Shown here in pieces: positions 8,501-16,703 of a DNA stretch of 64,000 nucleotides. Positions within the stretch are counted from its first letter, which is position 1. The number at the start of each line of letters is the position of its first letter. The translations under genes were made by a program, and so were the position numbers. This stretch comes from Halieaceae bacterium. Lineage in GTDB: Bacteria > Pseudomonadota > Gammaproteobacteria > Pseudomonadales > Halieaceae. The stretch covers positions 1 to 64,000 of the forward strand of contig JANQIO010000178.1 in the NCBI GenBank assembly GCA_028282105.1, read 5' to 3'. A model generated the notes under the pieces. The model saw nothing but the letters and a program-made list of their open reading frames with translations, was not told the origin of the DNA and did no database searches.

Positions 8501-11284
8501 GGTGAGTACCGCCTCTCCCGCTACCCGGCTGCCAATACGCAGCAGCCGCCGGTGCTGATGATTCACGGCTACAGCGCCAGCGGCACCACCTTTGCCCACC
8601 ATTCCGTGAACCCCAACCTGGCGAGCTTCCTGTGGCACCGTGGCCGCGATGTCTGGATTCTTGATATGCGCTCGAGCTGTGGCATGCCCACCAGCCGCCG
8701 CAATTTCAGCTTTGAAGAGCTGGCCTATGCAGACATTCCGCTGGCGGTGGAGCAGGTATGTGAGATCAGCGGGGCCGAGAAGATCGACGTTGTCGCTCAC
8801 TGTATGGGCTCGGCGATGCTGTCGATGGCGGTGTTGACAGCGGCGGACCTGCCTGCGGACGCCACCTACCCGGTCCAGCACAGCAAACTCCCGCAGCGAA
8901 TCAACCGGCTGGTGATGTCCCAGGTCGGGCCTGTGGTCTGCATGGCGCCAGAGAATGTGTTCCGAGCCTACGCCTTCAGCTACCTCAAGCACTTCCTGCC
9001 GCTGGACCAGTACCAGTTTACCCCCGGCGGAAATGGCTTCGATACGCTACTGGACCGCGCCCTGGCCCTACTCCCCTACAGCGACGCAGAGTACGACCTG
9101 GAAAACCCTGCGCAGTGTTGGAAGCGCACCCCCTGGACTCGCACCCGCCGCCGCATGGACCTGCTTTACGGGCGTACGTTTTCGCTGAAGAACCTGGCCC
9201 CGTTGACGCTGGAGTGCATTGACGACCTGTTTGGTCCACTCAGTGTCGACACCGCGACCCAGGTGCTGCACTTCGCGCGCTACCAAACCATCACCGACCA
9301 CAGCGGCAACAACCTCTATGTGTCCCGCGACCAACTCGCCAGCAGTTGGACCTTCCCCACCCTCAGCGTTCACGGCCGTGACAACGGCCTGTCCTGGCGC
9401 GGCACCATCGGCCGCCTGCAGCGCCTGCTTCGCGAGGACGCCGGCCGCAGTTGGCGCAGCGTGGTGTTCGACGATTTCGGCCACCAGGACAGCCTGATCG
9501 GGCGCGGCGCGGAGGCCGTCTTCGCAGAGATCGAAGGCTTCCTGGCGGAGCCGGATAGCGTCCCGGTGACGCCACCGGCCCGGTCGCTGCTGCTGCAACC
9601 GCCCTGGTCCGGACCGGTCATGTCGGTGCCGCCCGATGACCAGACCGCGAAAACGCTGTCGATCAGCTTCGGCGTCAATCCGGCCTTGTCCAGGCCCAGG
9701 CTGCTACTCTGCATACCGCTGCGCGATCACCAGTACGGGCATCAGCTGGTATGGGAAAACGGCACTGATGCGCCGACCATGCAGCTCCAGGTTCTGGACC
9801 CGAAAGAGATCCGCTACAACTGGTGCAAGGTGGACATCGACTGGCCTGACACGCCGGCGGGCCATGACCGGGTGCTGTTGCTGCTGGTGTACAACGAGTC
9901 AGCGCTGCTGGACAACGCCGTGTTCGGCAAAGAGCCCTCAAACATCGATGAGTTTATCGGCGCTCGAGAACTCGACCCGGACCGACCCTGGCTCGCCAAA
10001 GAGCAGCTCGCAACAGCGCGATCGGCACTGGGCGATGGCAGTGAGTGCCTGCAGCAGCGGGTTCACGAACTGCTGCTGGAAGGCGCCCATGCCCTGCGCC
10101 ACGGCATTCTGCGCCTGCCAGAGCGCCGCGGAAACGGCCTGGTGATCGCCGCTGGTAGCTGCCAGTTTCCGCCGGGAATACTCGACCAGTGGCCTGGCTT
10201 CAACAGTTACTTCCGGCTCGCCAGCGGCTGCTACGACAGCGACTTCCCGCACCCCGACCTGCTGGTACTGCCGGGTGACCAGATCTACGTCGACAGTACC
10301 GCGGGCGTCTTCGACCCATCGGCGCTCGATGAGCGCTACCAGCATCCCTACCAGCGCTTTTATCGCTCCAGTGCCGCCCGCGCGGCCCTGCGGGAAGTGC
10401 CAGCCTGCATGATGCTGGACGACCATGAGATCGTCGACAACTGGGAACCGCTCCCCGATGATCCCGAGAACTGGCAGCGCCATGCGGAAGGGCTGGACTA
10501 TTTCCGGGTGTTCCAGCGCGACCGACACCGGGCCTGTGCCAAGGGCCTCTGGTACCAGTTCCAGCGCAAGGGCTTCGAATTTTTTATCCTCGACAGCCGC
10601 AGCGAGCGCAGCGGCCGCACCAGTGCCACCGCCTTCAAGGCCGACATGCTCTACGACGCCGACCGCGGCGGCGACCCGCAGCGCAACCAATGGCAGGCAT
10701 TGGAAACCTGGCTAAAGCGCGGGCCACGGGATCGCCCCCGGTTTCTCGTCTGCCCCGCCATGCCTTTCCCCCGGGAGCGGCGTGCGATTACCGGCAGCAC
10801 ACACTATGACGGCGATGGCCAGGAGCCACAGCGCTTTGCAGCGGCTATGCACTCCGACAGCTGGACCGGCTATCCCGACAGCCAGGCGCGTCTGCTGGAG
10901 CTCATCAAAGCCTCCAAAGTCAGCAAGCTGGTAATGATCAATGGCGACGCCCATCTGGGCTGCATTGCAGAAGTCTGGCTGGATGATAGCGAATTCCCCT
11001 TCTGGGCCGTGCACGCCTCCGCGCTCTACGCCCCATTGCCCTTTGCCAACGCGCGCCGGGCTGACCTGAAGGCCTGCGAGGCCTTCACGCTACCGCGCGA
11101 CATCAGCGGCAGGGTCTACACGGAGTTCGCACCGCCGGGCGACGGCTTCGCTATCCTCTCCGTGCGGGAAGCCGGCGCGGACTGGGAGATTGAGGTCAGC
11201 TATGATCGGGAGGGGGTGGCGTCAAACCAAGCTTGGCGGCGGCAAATACCGCTTCAGTCCGGTTGTGGACACCCAGTGCCTTGA
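5513..11284 (+). CDS. 1923-aa fusion: GMC oxidoreductase (cholesterol-oxidase-like) + alpha/beta hydrolase + PhoD-like metallophosphatase
   Basis: FAD motif VIIIGSGYGGAIAASRL and GMC C-terminus HPLGGCPM...VGTNPALTIAALCAR; hydrolase VLMIHGYSASG...VAHCMGSAM...DDFGHQD; phosphatase LVLPGDQIYVD...MLDDHEIVDNW...MINGDAHLG. One uninterrupted frame. Confidence 0.88.
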   Translation: MEDADRESTQEDAGTAATWLSEGLEVLIAELDGRDQNGSAPDFDVIIIGSGYGGAIAASRLAWAENAAGAPLKVCLLERGKEYLPGMFPASVASLAGHVRVTTPRSWNTEQEREQGEASAGVEGLRDGLFDIRVDDDYNVLVANGLGGGSLINAGVMETPPASFFNSGWPSEILEDGELLSYYRDMKRELGAADGHGRDNTIALHEQVQRQPLKKHSALKQLASGSPHAQFRDAAITVSMQDSDNDAGVAMRRCTLCGDCATGCNMGAKTSLDLNLLARARRREQMRIVTGATVLTVTPGGEFWNVEVAHTLPTLAAKEGKATVLKARQVIVAAGALGSTEILMRSKRAGLAVSDALGEGFSGNGDMIAVGYNMEPEINAVADEADALDARRVGPTITGVVDCRDADQQHPVVIEEMAVPGAMRWVFEELYTTVNSLRQLATVDWRTHDKKHPDPDPLSVDRKAIQHSQVYAVIGDDGADGVLEFRDDFSPTSDGAITINWPSVRSKPLFPAQIEQLESLARHSDSGGSIIPNPLWRPLPDNLEFLAGGARGPLMTVHPLGGCPMADSGNQGVVNHCGQVFSGNGKAVHRNLAVLDGAILPRAVGTNPALTIAALCARAMPHLLKHWCYTAVAEDIGEQFRQRPHFDHIEPPAVRQRTEMQFAERLRGPLTLTVGGVEKDYVAELTLFFKDKALHELTAARDQNGGLHTLTVADRSAASHKRSQLRLFDLDTWEAIDREYLSGRELEQRLDAASQLTAPLRGSLTILAREPSNVLQRTWRALCAYFGNRGWRDFYQSRHPLEPDSEADKAHQADRQNAPGTGSIGWSGLKHLSRAGEVRLFEYELTLNTDGITSPLAEKLREADQRIHGYKRIGYMRRGNPLRQLMEVDLDAFPQLAKHRPAKLTLRPEFLARKGLPLFRISKQQNLALALTEVGSLAAYFIRLLLNTHLLSLRAPDTAPARTPRRLPGSVPGLPEVEIHRRRITERPPGAPPSHEGEYRLSRYPAANTQQPPVLMIHGYSASGTTFAHHSVNPNLASFLWHRGRDVWILDMRSSCGMPTSRRNFSFEELAYADIPLAVEQVCEISGAEKIDVVAHCMGSAMLSMAVLTAADLPADATYPVQHSKLPQRINRLVMSQVGPVVCMAPENVFRAYAFSYLKHFLPLDQYQFTPGGNGFDTLLDRALALLPYSDAEYDLENPAQCWKRTPWTRTRRRMDLLYGRTFSLKNLAPLTLECIDDLFGPLSVDTATQVLHFARYQTITDHSGNNLYVSRDQLASSWTFPTLSVHGRDNGLSWRGTIGRLQRLLREDAGRSWRSVVFDDFGHQDSLIGRGAEAVFAEIEGFLAEPDSVPVTPPARSLLLQPPWSGPVMSVPPDDQTAKTLSISFGVNPALSRPRLLLCIPLRDHQYGHQLVWENGTDAPTMQLQVLDPKEIRYNWCKVDIDWPDTPAGHDRVLLLLVYNESALLDNAVFGKEPSNIDEFIGARELDPDRPWLAKEQLATARSALGDGSECLQQRVHELLLEGAHALRHGILRLPERRGNGLVIAAGSCQFPPGILDQWPGFNSYFRLASGCYDSDFPHPDLLVLPGDQIYVDSTAGVFDPSALDERYQHPYQRFYRSSAARAALREVPACMMLDDHEIVDNWEPLPDDPENWQRHAEGLDYFRVFQRDRHRACAKGLWYQFQRKGFEFFILDSRSERSGRTSATAFKADMLYDADRGGDPQRNQWQALETWLKRGPRDRPRFLVCPAMPFPRERRAITGSTHYDGDGQEPQRFAAAMHSDSWTGYPDSQARLLELIKASKVSKLVMINGDAHLGCIAEVWLDDSEFPFWAVHASALYAPLPFANARRADLKACEAFTLPRDISGRVYTEFAPPGDGFAILSVREAGADWEIEVSYDREGVASNQAWRRQIPLQSGCGHPVP

Positions 11285-11840
11285 AGGCGGCCGACAGGTG
11301 CGTCTTCACGGTGCCCTCGGCAATGTCCATTTCCCGGGCAATCACCTTGTTGGGTTTGCCCTGAATGGCCTTCAGCAGCACATCGGTTTGGCGCAGGGAT
11401 AGCAGGTCAGTGCGCGCGCTGTCGTCCACCGGCGCTCGCTCGCTGGTGGCATTGAGCGCCGCCTGCGGCAGGTAAACGCCGCCAGCGAGGATCAGCCTGA
11501 GAGCGGCCACCAGCACTTCCGAGCTGGAGGCCTTGGGCACAAAACCCGAGGCGCCCTGCTCAATCGCGTCGCGAATAATATCCGGATCGTCCATGCCCGA
11601 CAGCACGGCAATCTGTACTGCGGGATGGGCTTCATGGATTTTCTGCAGGGCCGTCAGCCCGTCGGTGCCGGGCATGTTCAGGTCCAGTAGCGCGAGGTCT
11701 ACGCTGGCCTCTTCGAGTACGCCCAGCGCTTCCTCGCAGTTGCCCGCGTCGGTGAATTTGATTTCATCGTTGAGGTCGGTGAGAAGGAACCGCATTCCCT
11801 GACGAAACATCTCATGATCGTCAACCAGCAATACATGCAC
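11196..11840 (-). CDS. LuxR/NarL-family response regulator
   Basis: REC domain VHVLLVDDHEMFRQGM...LALLDLNMPGTDG...VPKASS and LuxR HTH LSLRQTDVLLKAIQGKPNKVIAREMDIAEGTVKTHLSAAFKALGV; likely GTG start at 11840 (longest ORF extends to 11933). Confidence 0.93.
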   Translation of the reverse strand: MHVLLVDDHEMFRQGMRFLLTDLNDEIKFTDAGNCEEALGVLEEASVDLALLDLNMPGTDGLTALQKIHEAHPAVQIAVLSGMDDPDIIRDAIEQGASGFVPKASSSEVLVAALRLILAGGVYLPQAALNATSERAPVDDSARTDLLSLRQTDVLLKAIQGKPNKVIAREMDIAEGTVKTHLSAAFKALGVHNRTEAVFAAAKLGLTPPPPDHS

Positions 11841-11864
11841 TGTTATTATTTCCGCCGCCGTACC

Positions 11865-11882
11865 ACTAAACCAATGGTGTAG
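11865..11882. promoter_or_regulatory. Near-palindrome ACTAAACCAATGGTGTAG upstream of the response regulator (site C)
   Basis: CTAAACCAATGGTGTAG is a near-palindrome and shares ACTAAACCAA with site B; about 26 nt upstream of the likely GTG start. Confidence 0.4.
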
Positions 11883-12313
11883 AACGATAGTCCAATTGCG
11901 CTGAGATGTACACGCGAGACAATAGTCATGCACGCTTGCAGATTGCCCGAAAGGGCCGTGCTCCTATTGATTCCTCATGGATTTGAGAAAGTGGCCAGGG
12001 ACGGCTCTTTTTTCATAAAACCCCTATAAATCCAGTGTTTTCTGGCATCGAGCTGCGTTTTCGCACCCGCCGCCTCCTCTCCCGTTCGGTCAGCATTTCG
12101 CGCCGCAGCAGCCCTTGCAATGACCCACTTTCGACCCAGCTGCGAGCCAATTCGGGACCCGCGTATGTAGAGTGGTTTGTGGAGTGCAACTAAGCTGCGC
12201 GTGAGCCATGAATGTGCATTGTTTCCGTGGTTCGCACAGCTCCCGGCAAAGCTTGCGCCGGGCTTTCTGCGGCGCGTTTGCTGCGCTGTTCTTACTGCAC
12301 TGCGTTTACTGCT

Positions 12314-13033
12314 TTACTCAGGCTGGCGGGGAACAATGTCGGTGCCGGGCGCGAGTGCGTCGGCGACCAGGTCAAGGACTCTGGGGTTGACGCCCATGCC
12401 GATGTGGCTGGCGTCGACTTCCACATGCTCCACGCAGTTGCTCACCCGATCGATGCACGCTTCCCAACTGACGATGCCGTCGCGGCGTGAATAGATGGCG
12501 CGCACCGGAACTGTCAGCGACACCTTTTCCCGTTCGCGAATCGCCGCTTCGATAGCGTCGAAGTCTGTGCCGCCCAGTCGGTAGATCGGTGCGGTCAGGG
12601 TGTAGCGCGGGCCGCCCACGACCGGTGAGCCCAGGGTCACCACCCGGTCCACGCAGTCCGGCAGGTCGCGGGCAACTTCCCTGGCCAGGTAACCGCCCAG
12701 GCTCCACCCCACCAGGCGCAGGGGCTGGCCACTGTCTGCCGCAGACGTCGCCACCAGCTGCAATAACTGCTCCAGCAACTGCTGGACATTGCCGCGGTTG
12801 GTCCCCAGGCCCCAGCCATCCACCGCGTAGCCCAGGTAGCGCAGGTAACGGCGCAGCAGTGCCGTGGAACCGTCACCGCCGCCAAAGCCCGGCAACACCA
12901 GTACCGGCTCGCCCGCCCCGCGCGGAGCAGCGGCCAACTGTGGCAAGCGCAGCAGGAGTTCAGCGAATTCCACCGGCGCTGCAAGCTCGCGCAGCGTCGC
13001 CAGGGGATCGGGATAGGATTTGATGGGGGCCAT
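12314..13033 (-). CDS. Alpha/beta hydrolase
   Basis: VLVLPGFGGGDGST, LVGWSLGGYLAREVA (GxSxG), late His region HVEVDASHIGMGVNP. Confidence 0.85.
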   Translation of the reverse strand: MAPIKSYPDPLATLRELAAPVEFAELLLRLPQLAAAPRGAGEPVLVLPGFGGGDGSTALLRRYLRYLGYAVDGWGLGTNRGNVQQLLEQLLQLVATSAADSGQPLRLVGWSLGGYLAREVARDLPDCVDRVVTLGSPVVGGPRYTLTAPIYRLGGTDFDAIEAAIREREKVSLTVPVRAIYSRRDGIVSWEACIDRVSNCVEHVEVDASHIGMGVNPRVLDLVADALAPGTDIVPRQPE

Positions 13034-13111
13034 ACAGTTTCCAGTGCGGTACTGAAAAAAGTACGCCGCAACCGGTGGCCCGGATCGCGGCGTGAGTATG
13101 ACCTGGAGGGG

Positions 13112-13852
13112 TCAGGCTGCGTCGCGTTGCTGCAGCCAGGTGGTGAGTTCGTCAGCGCCGCCGATGTGCTCGCCATTGATAAATACCTGCGGGTAGGTGT
13201 CACCACCAGACAGGGCTCGCAGGGCGCGGTGCGGGTAGTCCCGCAGCAACTCCAGCTCGTCGTAGTCGAAGCCGTGCTCGCGCAGCAGGATCTTGGCGCG
13301 CTCACAGTGCGGGCAACCGGGACGGGTCAGCACGGCCACGTCCAGCGGCGCCTGGGTGCCGGGTGCGACATATTCCAGCATGTGGTCGGCGTCAGATACC
13401 TGGAAGGGGTCGCCGGGTTCCTGGGGCTCAATGAACATCTTCTCTACCACGCCGTCATTGACCACCATCGAGTAACGCCAGGAGCGCGGCCCGAAGCCGA
13501 GGTCGTCCTTGTTAACCAGCATGCCCATGCCCTTGGTGAATTCGCCGGTGCCGTCAGGCAGGAAAGTGACGTTGAATGCCTGCTGCTGGAGTTGCCACTC
13601 ATTCATCACGAAAGAGTCGTTGACCGACACGCAGATGATGTCGTCAATGCCATTGGCCTTGAATACTGCGGCCAGCTCGTTGTAGCGCGGCACATGGCTG
13701 GAGGAACAGGTGGGCGTAAATGCGCCCGGCAGGGAGAACAACACGACCCGCTTGCCCTTGAAGTAGCTGTCGGTGTCGCGATCAACCCAGTCGCTGCCCT
13801 GGCGGGTTTTAAAGGTGACCTGGGGTACTGCCTGGCCTTCTCGATTTTCCAT
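13112..13852 (-). CDS. Hybrid peroxiredoxin (Prx5)-glutaredoxin
   Basis: Prx5 active site [19 protein letters not shown]-terminal glutaredoxin domain [14 protein letters not shown]...[17 protein letters not shown]. Confidence 0.93.
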   Translation of the reverse strand: MENREGQAVPQVTFKTRQGSDWVDRDTDSYFKGKRVVLFSLPGAFTPTCSSSHVPRYNELAAVFKANGIDDIICVSVNDSFVMNEWQLQQQAFNVTFLPDGTGEFTKGMGMLVNKDDLGFGPRSWRYSMVVNDGVVEKMFIEPQEPGDPFQVSDADHMLEYVAPGTQAPLDVAVLTRPGCPHCERAKILLREHGFDYDELELLRDYPHRALRALSGGDTYPQVFINGEHIGGADELTTWLQQRDAA

Positions 13853-13972
13853 GGAATAAACCTCGTAGATTGTTTGCTTGGCTAGGTGAATTTCGATGCT
13901 ATGTACGTAGCCTACGGAATCCCGATTGATCTATAAATCAAATTACTCAACAAAACCTGATCGGAATTACCG

Positions 13973-13990
13973 ATAGGCCCGCTTGCCTAT
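13973..13990. promoter_or_regulatory. Inverted repeat ATAGGC-N6-GCCTAT upstream of dmeF
   Basis: Perfect 6-bp inverted repeat, 27 nt upstream of ATG 14018, in the divergent intergenic region. Confidence 0.35.
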
Positions 13991-14017
13991 GGCCGGTGAT
14001 ATGGGCTAAATGGACCC

Positions 14018-14956
14018 ATGCCGACAGACGACAGCCCACTGCCGCAACATCAGCCCCATTCCCACGCCTTTGGCCAAGACACGGTCAAACCCGGCGAACG
14101 CAAGACCCTGTGGGTGATCGTGCTCACTGCCATCACTATGGTGGTGGAGATTGTCGCCGGCATTGTCTATGGCAGCATGGCGTTGCTGGCAGATGGCCTG
14201 CATATGGCATCCCATACCAGCGCCCTGGGAATCACCGCATTTGCCTATATTTATGCCAGGCGCCACGCCAGGGACCGACGCTACAGCTTCGGCACCGGCA
14301 AGGTAAACGCTCTGGCCGGCTTCACTGGCGCGATATTGCTGGCCGTATTCGCGCTGATCATGGCGGTGGAGAGTTTCAGGCGCCTGGTGGCGCCCGTGCC
14401 TATCGCCTTCAACGAGGCGATCCTGGTCTCCGTGGTCGGCCTGCTGGTCAACGGTATCTCGGTGTTCATTCTCGGGGCCGGTGATCACCACCATCACGGC
14501 GAGCACCACCACCACGATCACGGTGACCACAGCCTGCGCTCCGCCTACCTGCATGTCGTCGCTGATGCACTGACGTCGCTGCTGGCAATCTTTGCGCTGC
14601 TGGCTGCCAAGTACTTCGGGGCGACCTGGATGGACCCGATGATGGGCCTGGTAGGGGCGGCGCTGATCACCCGCTGGTCGGTGGGCCTGCTGAAAAGCAC
14701 CAGCGCCATTCTGCTCGACCGCGAGGCCCCTGCCACGCTGCATGCGCGGGTAGCCGAGGCACTGTTGGATGAAGATACCGAGGTGGCGGACCTGCACATT
14801 TGGTGCATCGGCCCCGATATTTTCGCGGTGATTGCGGTGCTGGTGAGTCGCAATGCCGGCTCACCGGAGTACTACAAGGCGAGACTACCGGCGGAACTCG
14901 GTCTGCAGCATGTATCCATAGAGATTCACGACGAAATGCGTGAGATAAGCCGCTGA
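14018..14956 (+). CDS. dmeF: CDF-family cation efflux transporter, DmeF-like
   Basis: CDF TM segments (SMALLADGLHMASHTSALG, HVVADALTSLLAI), His-rich loop DHHHHGEHHHHDHGDH. Confidence 0.88.
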   Translation: MPTDDSPLPQHQPHSHAFGQDTVKPGERKTLWVIVLTAITMVVEIVAGIVYGSMALLADGLHMASHTSALGITAFAYIYARRHARDRRYSFGTGKVNALAGFTGAILLAVFALIMAVESFRRLVAPVPIAFNEAILVSVVGLLVNGISVFILGAGDHHHHGEHHHHDHGDHSLRSAYLHVVADALTSLLAIFALLAAKYFGATWMDPMMGLVGAALITRWSVGLLKSTSAILLDREAPATLHARVAEALLDEDTEVADLHIWCIGPDIFAVIAVLVSRNAGSPEYYKARLPAELGLQHVSIEIHDEMREISR

Positions 14957-14963
14957 GGCGAGC

Positions 14964-15434
14964 TTACTGGGCGAAGCCGTGGGCCACTTCCTCTTCGCTG
15001 GCTTCGCGAACCTCCACCACACTCACCGCAAAGTGCAGGTCGACGCCCGCCAATTCGTGATTGGCGTCCACGGTAATGTCGTCACCGCTGATGTCACGCA
15101 CCACAATGCGGCGCTGCGTTCCATCTGGCGCCTGGGCCGTGAACGCCATGCCCACTTCGATACTGGTGACACCCTCAAACGCGGCGCGAGGTACCACCTG
15201 CAGCAGTTCGGCCTGGTATTCGCCGTAGCCAAAATGGGGTTCCACCACGACGTTGAGGGACTCACCCGCGGTTTTGCCGACCAGCGCGCGCTCCAGGCCA
15301 GGAATGATATTGCCCGCCCCATGCAGGTACTTCAGCGGCTCGGCGCCGTCAGAGCTATCGATAACGGCCCCCTCTTCATCTTTCAGGGTGTAGTGGATAC
15401 TGACGACCATATTGTCGCCGACTAGCAGTGTCAT
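14964..15434 (-). CDS. FKBP-type (SlyD-like) peptidyl-prolyl cis-trans isomerase
   Basis: MVVSIHYTLKDEEGAVIDSS...LKYLHGAGNIIPGLERALVG...VDANHELAGVDLHF; ATG at 15434 inside the longer ORF. Confidence 0.92.
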   Translation of the reverse strand: MTLLVGDNMVVSIHYTLKDEEGAVIDSSDGAEPLKYLHGAGNIIPGLERALVGKTAGESLNVVVEPHFGYGEYQAELLQVVPRAAFEGVTSIEVGMAFTAQAPDGTQRRIVVRDISGDDITVDANHELAGVDLHFAVSVVEVREASEEEVAHGFAQ

Positions 15435-15471
15435 GGGGGCTCCCGGGCTGGCTTTAGGCGCAGTATAGCCG

Positions 15472-16572
15472 TTAAACCGCTGCCTCGGCGTCGGCGCGCT
15501 GATCCCAGGCCGCCAGCACCTCGGCCTCCCGCTGCGCCGGCATCCCGGCGCGCAGCGTGGCGCGACGTTCCGCGGGCTGTTGCTGCCACCAGGCGTAGAG
15601 GTCAGCGACCGTGTCGCGAATCGGCCGGTGACGCAGTCCCGCCGCTGTGGCGCGCTCGGTATTGACTGTCCAGGCGCCAGCCAGATCACCGGTGGGGCTG
15701 ACCCAGAACGGCAGATCGACCCACTCATTGACACCCTGCGCCAGCAGGAAGTCGTGGGGCACCCAGACCAGTTCGGCGCCAGGATTTGCGACTGACTGGC
15801 AGGCGTCCAGCATAGCGCCAAAGGTGTCCCCGGCATCGCTGGTAGCGTTGAACTCACCCAGTGTACGAGCATCTACACAGCGCGCAATCCACCCAGCGAG
15901 GTCGCGGGCATCGATAGTTTGTATGACATCGTCGGGCACGCCTGGCGCCAGCACCCGGCCACCGCGTGCCACCCGCACCGGCCAGTAGGTAAAGCGGTCT
16001 GTGCGGTCGCCGGGGCCAATGATCATGCCGGGGCGAATCGCCAATACCTTGCCTGGCAAGGCGCGGCGGGCTGCCTCTTCGCAGGCAAACTTCAGGGCGC
16101 CGTAGTACTGGTTCACGTCTTCGGATTCCGGCTCCGGCAGCACCTCCTTGGGGGCATTCTCGTCGATGCCGGGCGTTCCGAAGTTGGCGTAGACAGAGAT
16201 CGTCGACACAAACACATACTGGCGCAGGCTATCCCGGTCGAGCTGCGCCATCAGCGTGTCGACCGCACGAGGCAGGTAGGCTGCCGTATCTATGACCACG
16301 TCCCAGCGGCGCCCCTGCAACTGTTCGATGTCATCCGTCAGCCGGTCGCCCTTGATGAGTTCCAGGCCCGGAAACAGGCCCGGGTTGGTCTTGCCCCGGT
16401 TGAACAAGGTCAGGCGATGGCCTGCATCGCGCAGCGCGCGCACGATATGCGGCCCTATAAAGCCCGTACCGCCCATCACCAGTATCGACAGCGGCTCCGA
16501 GGCGGCAAGGCCTGGCGCTAGGCCAGCGGTGGCGGCCACGCCCAGGCCCTTGATAAATCTCCTGCGGTTCAA
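15472..16572 (-). CDS. NAD-dependent epimerase/dehydratase family protein with Tat-type signal
   Basis: Tat-like MNRRRFIKGLGVAATAGLAPG; Rossmann ILVMGGTGFIGPHIVRALRDAGH; YxxxK-type QYYGALKFACE. Confidence 0.87.
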   Translation of the reverse strand: MNRRRFIKGLGVAATAGLAPGLAASEPLSILVMGGTGFIGPHIVRALRDAGHRLTLFNRGKTNPGLFPGLELIKGDRLTDDIEQLQGRRWDVVIDTAAYLPRAVDTLMAQLDRDSLRQYVFVSTISVYANFGTPGIDENAPKEVLPEPESEDVNQYYGALKFACEEAARRALPGKVLAIRPGMIIGPGDRTDRFTYWPVRVARGGRVLAPGVPDDVIQTIDARDLAGWIARCVDARTLGEFNATSDAGDTFGAMLDACQSVANPGAELVWVPHDFLLAQGVNEWVDLPFWVSPTGDLAGAWTVNTERATAAGLRHRPIRDTVADLYAWWQQQPAERRATLRAGMPAQREAEVLAAWDQRADAEAAV

Positions 16573-16703
16573 GTTTTACCTCCCCGTGGTTTGCCCACAG
16601 CATACACCGCCCTGCTATGCTAGCGGCAACGGCCAGGCGCAATGCCGGCTCGGTCTGTCGCATGGCAGCCGGCATCTGCAGCAGACAATAACAAGGAGAT
16701 CAT

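Noticed and set aside
7826-8992. 388-aa minus-strand ORF inside the fusion gene
   Set aside because: Shadow ORF; low-complexity composition and no motifs, while the plus frame carries the enzyme domains.
14464-14535. CAC/CAT-rich tract as a possible simple repeat or recombination site
   Set aside because: It encodes the His-rich metal-binding loop of the CDF transporter (DHHHHGEHHHHDHGDH), a normal family feature.
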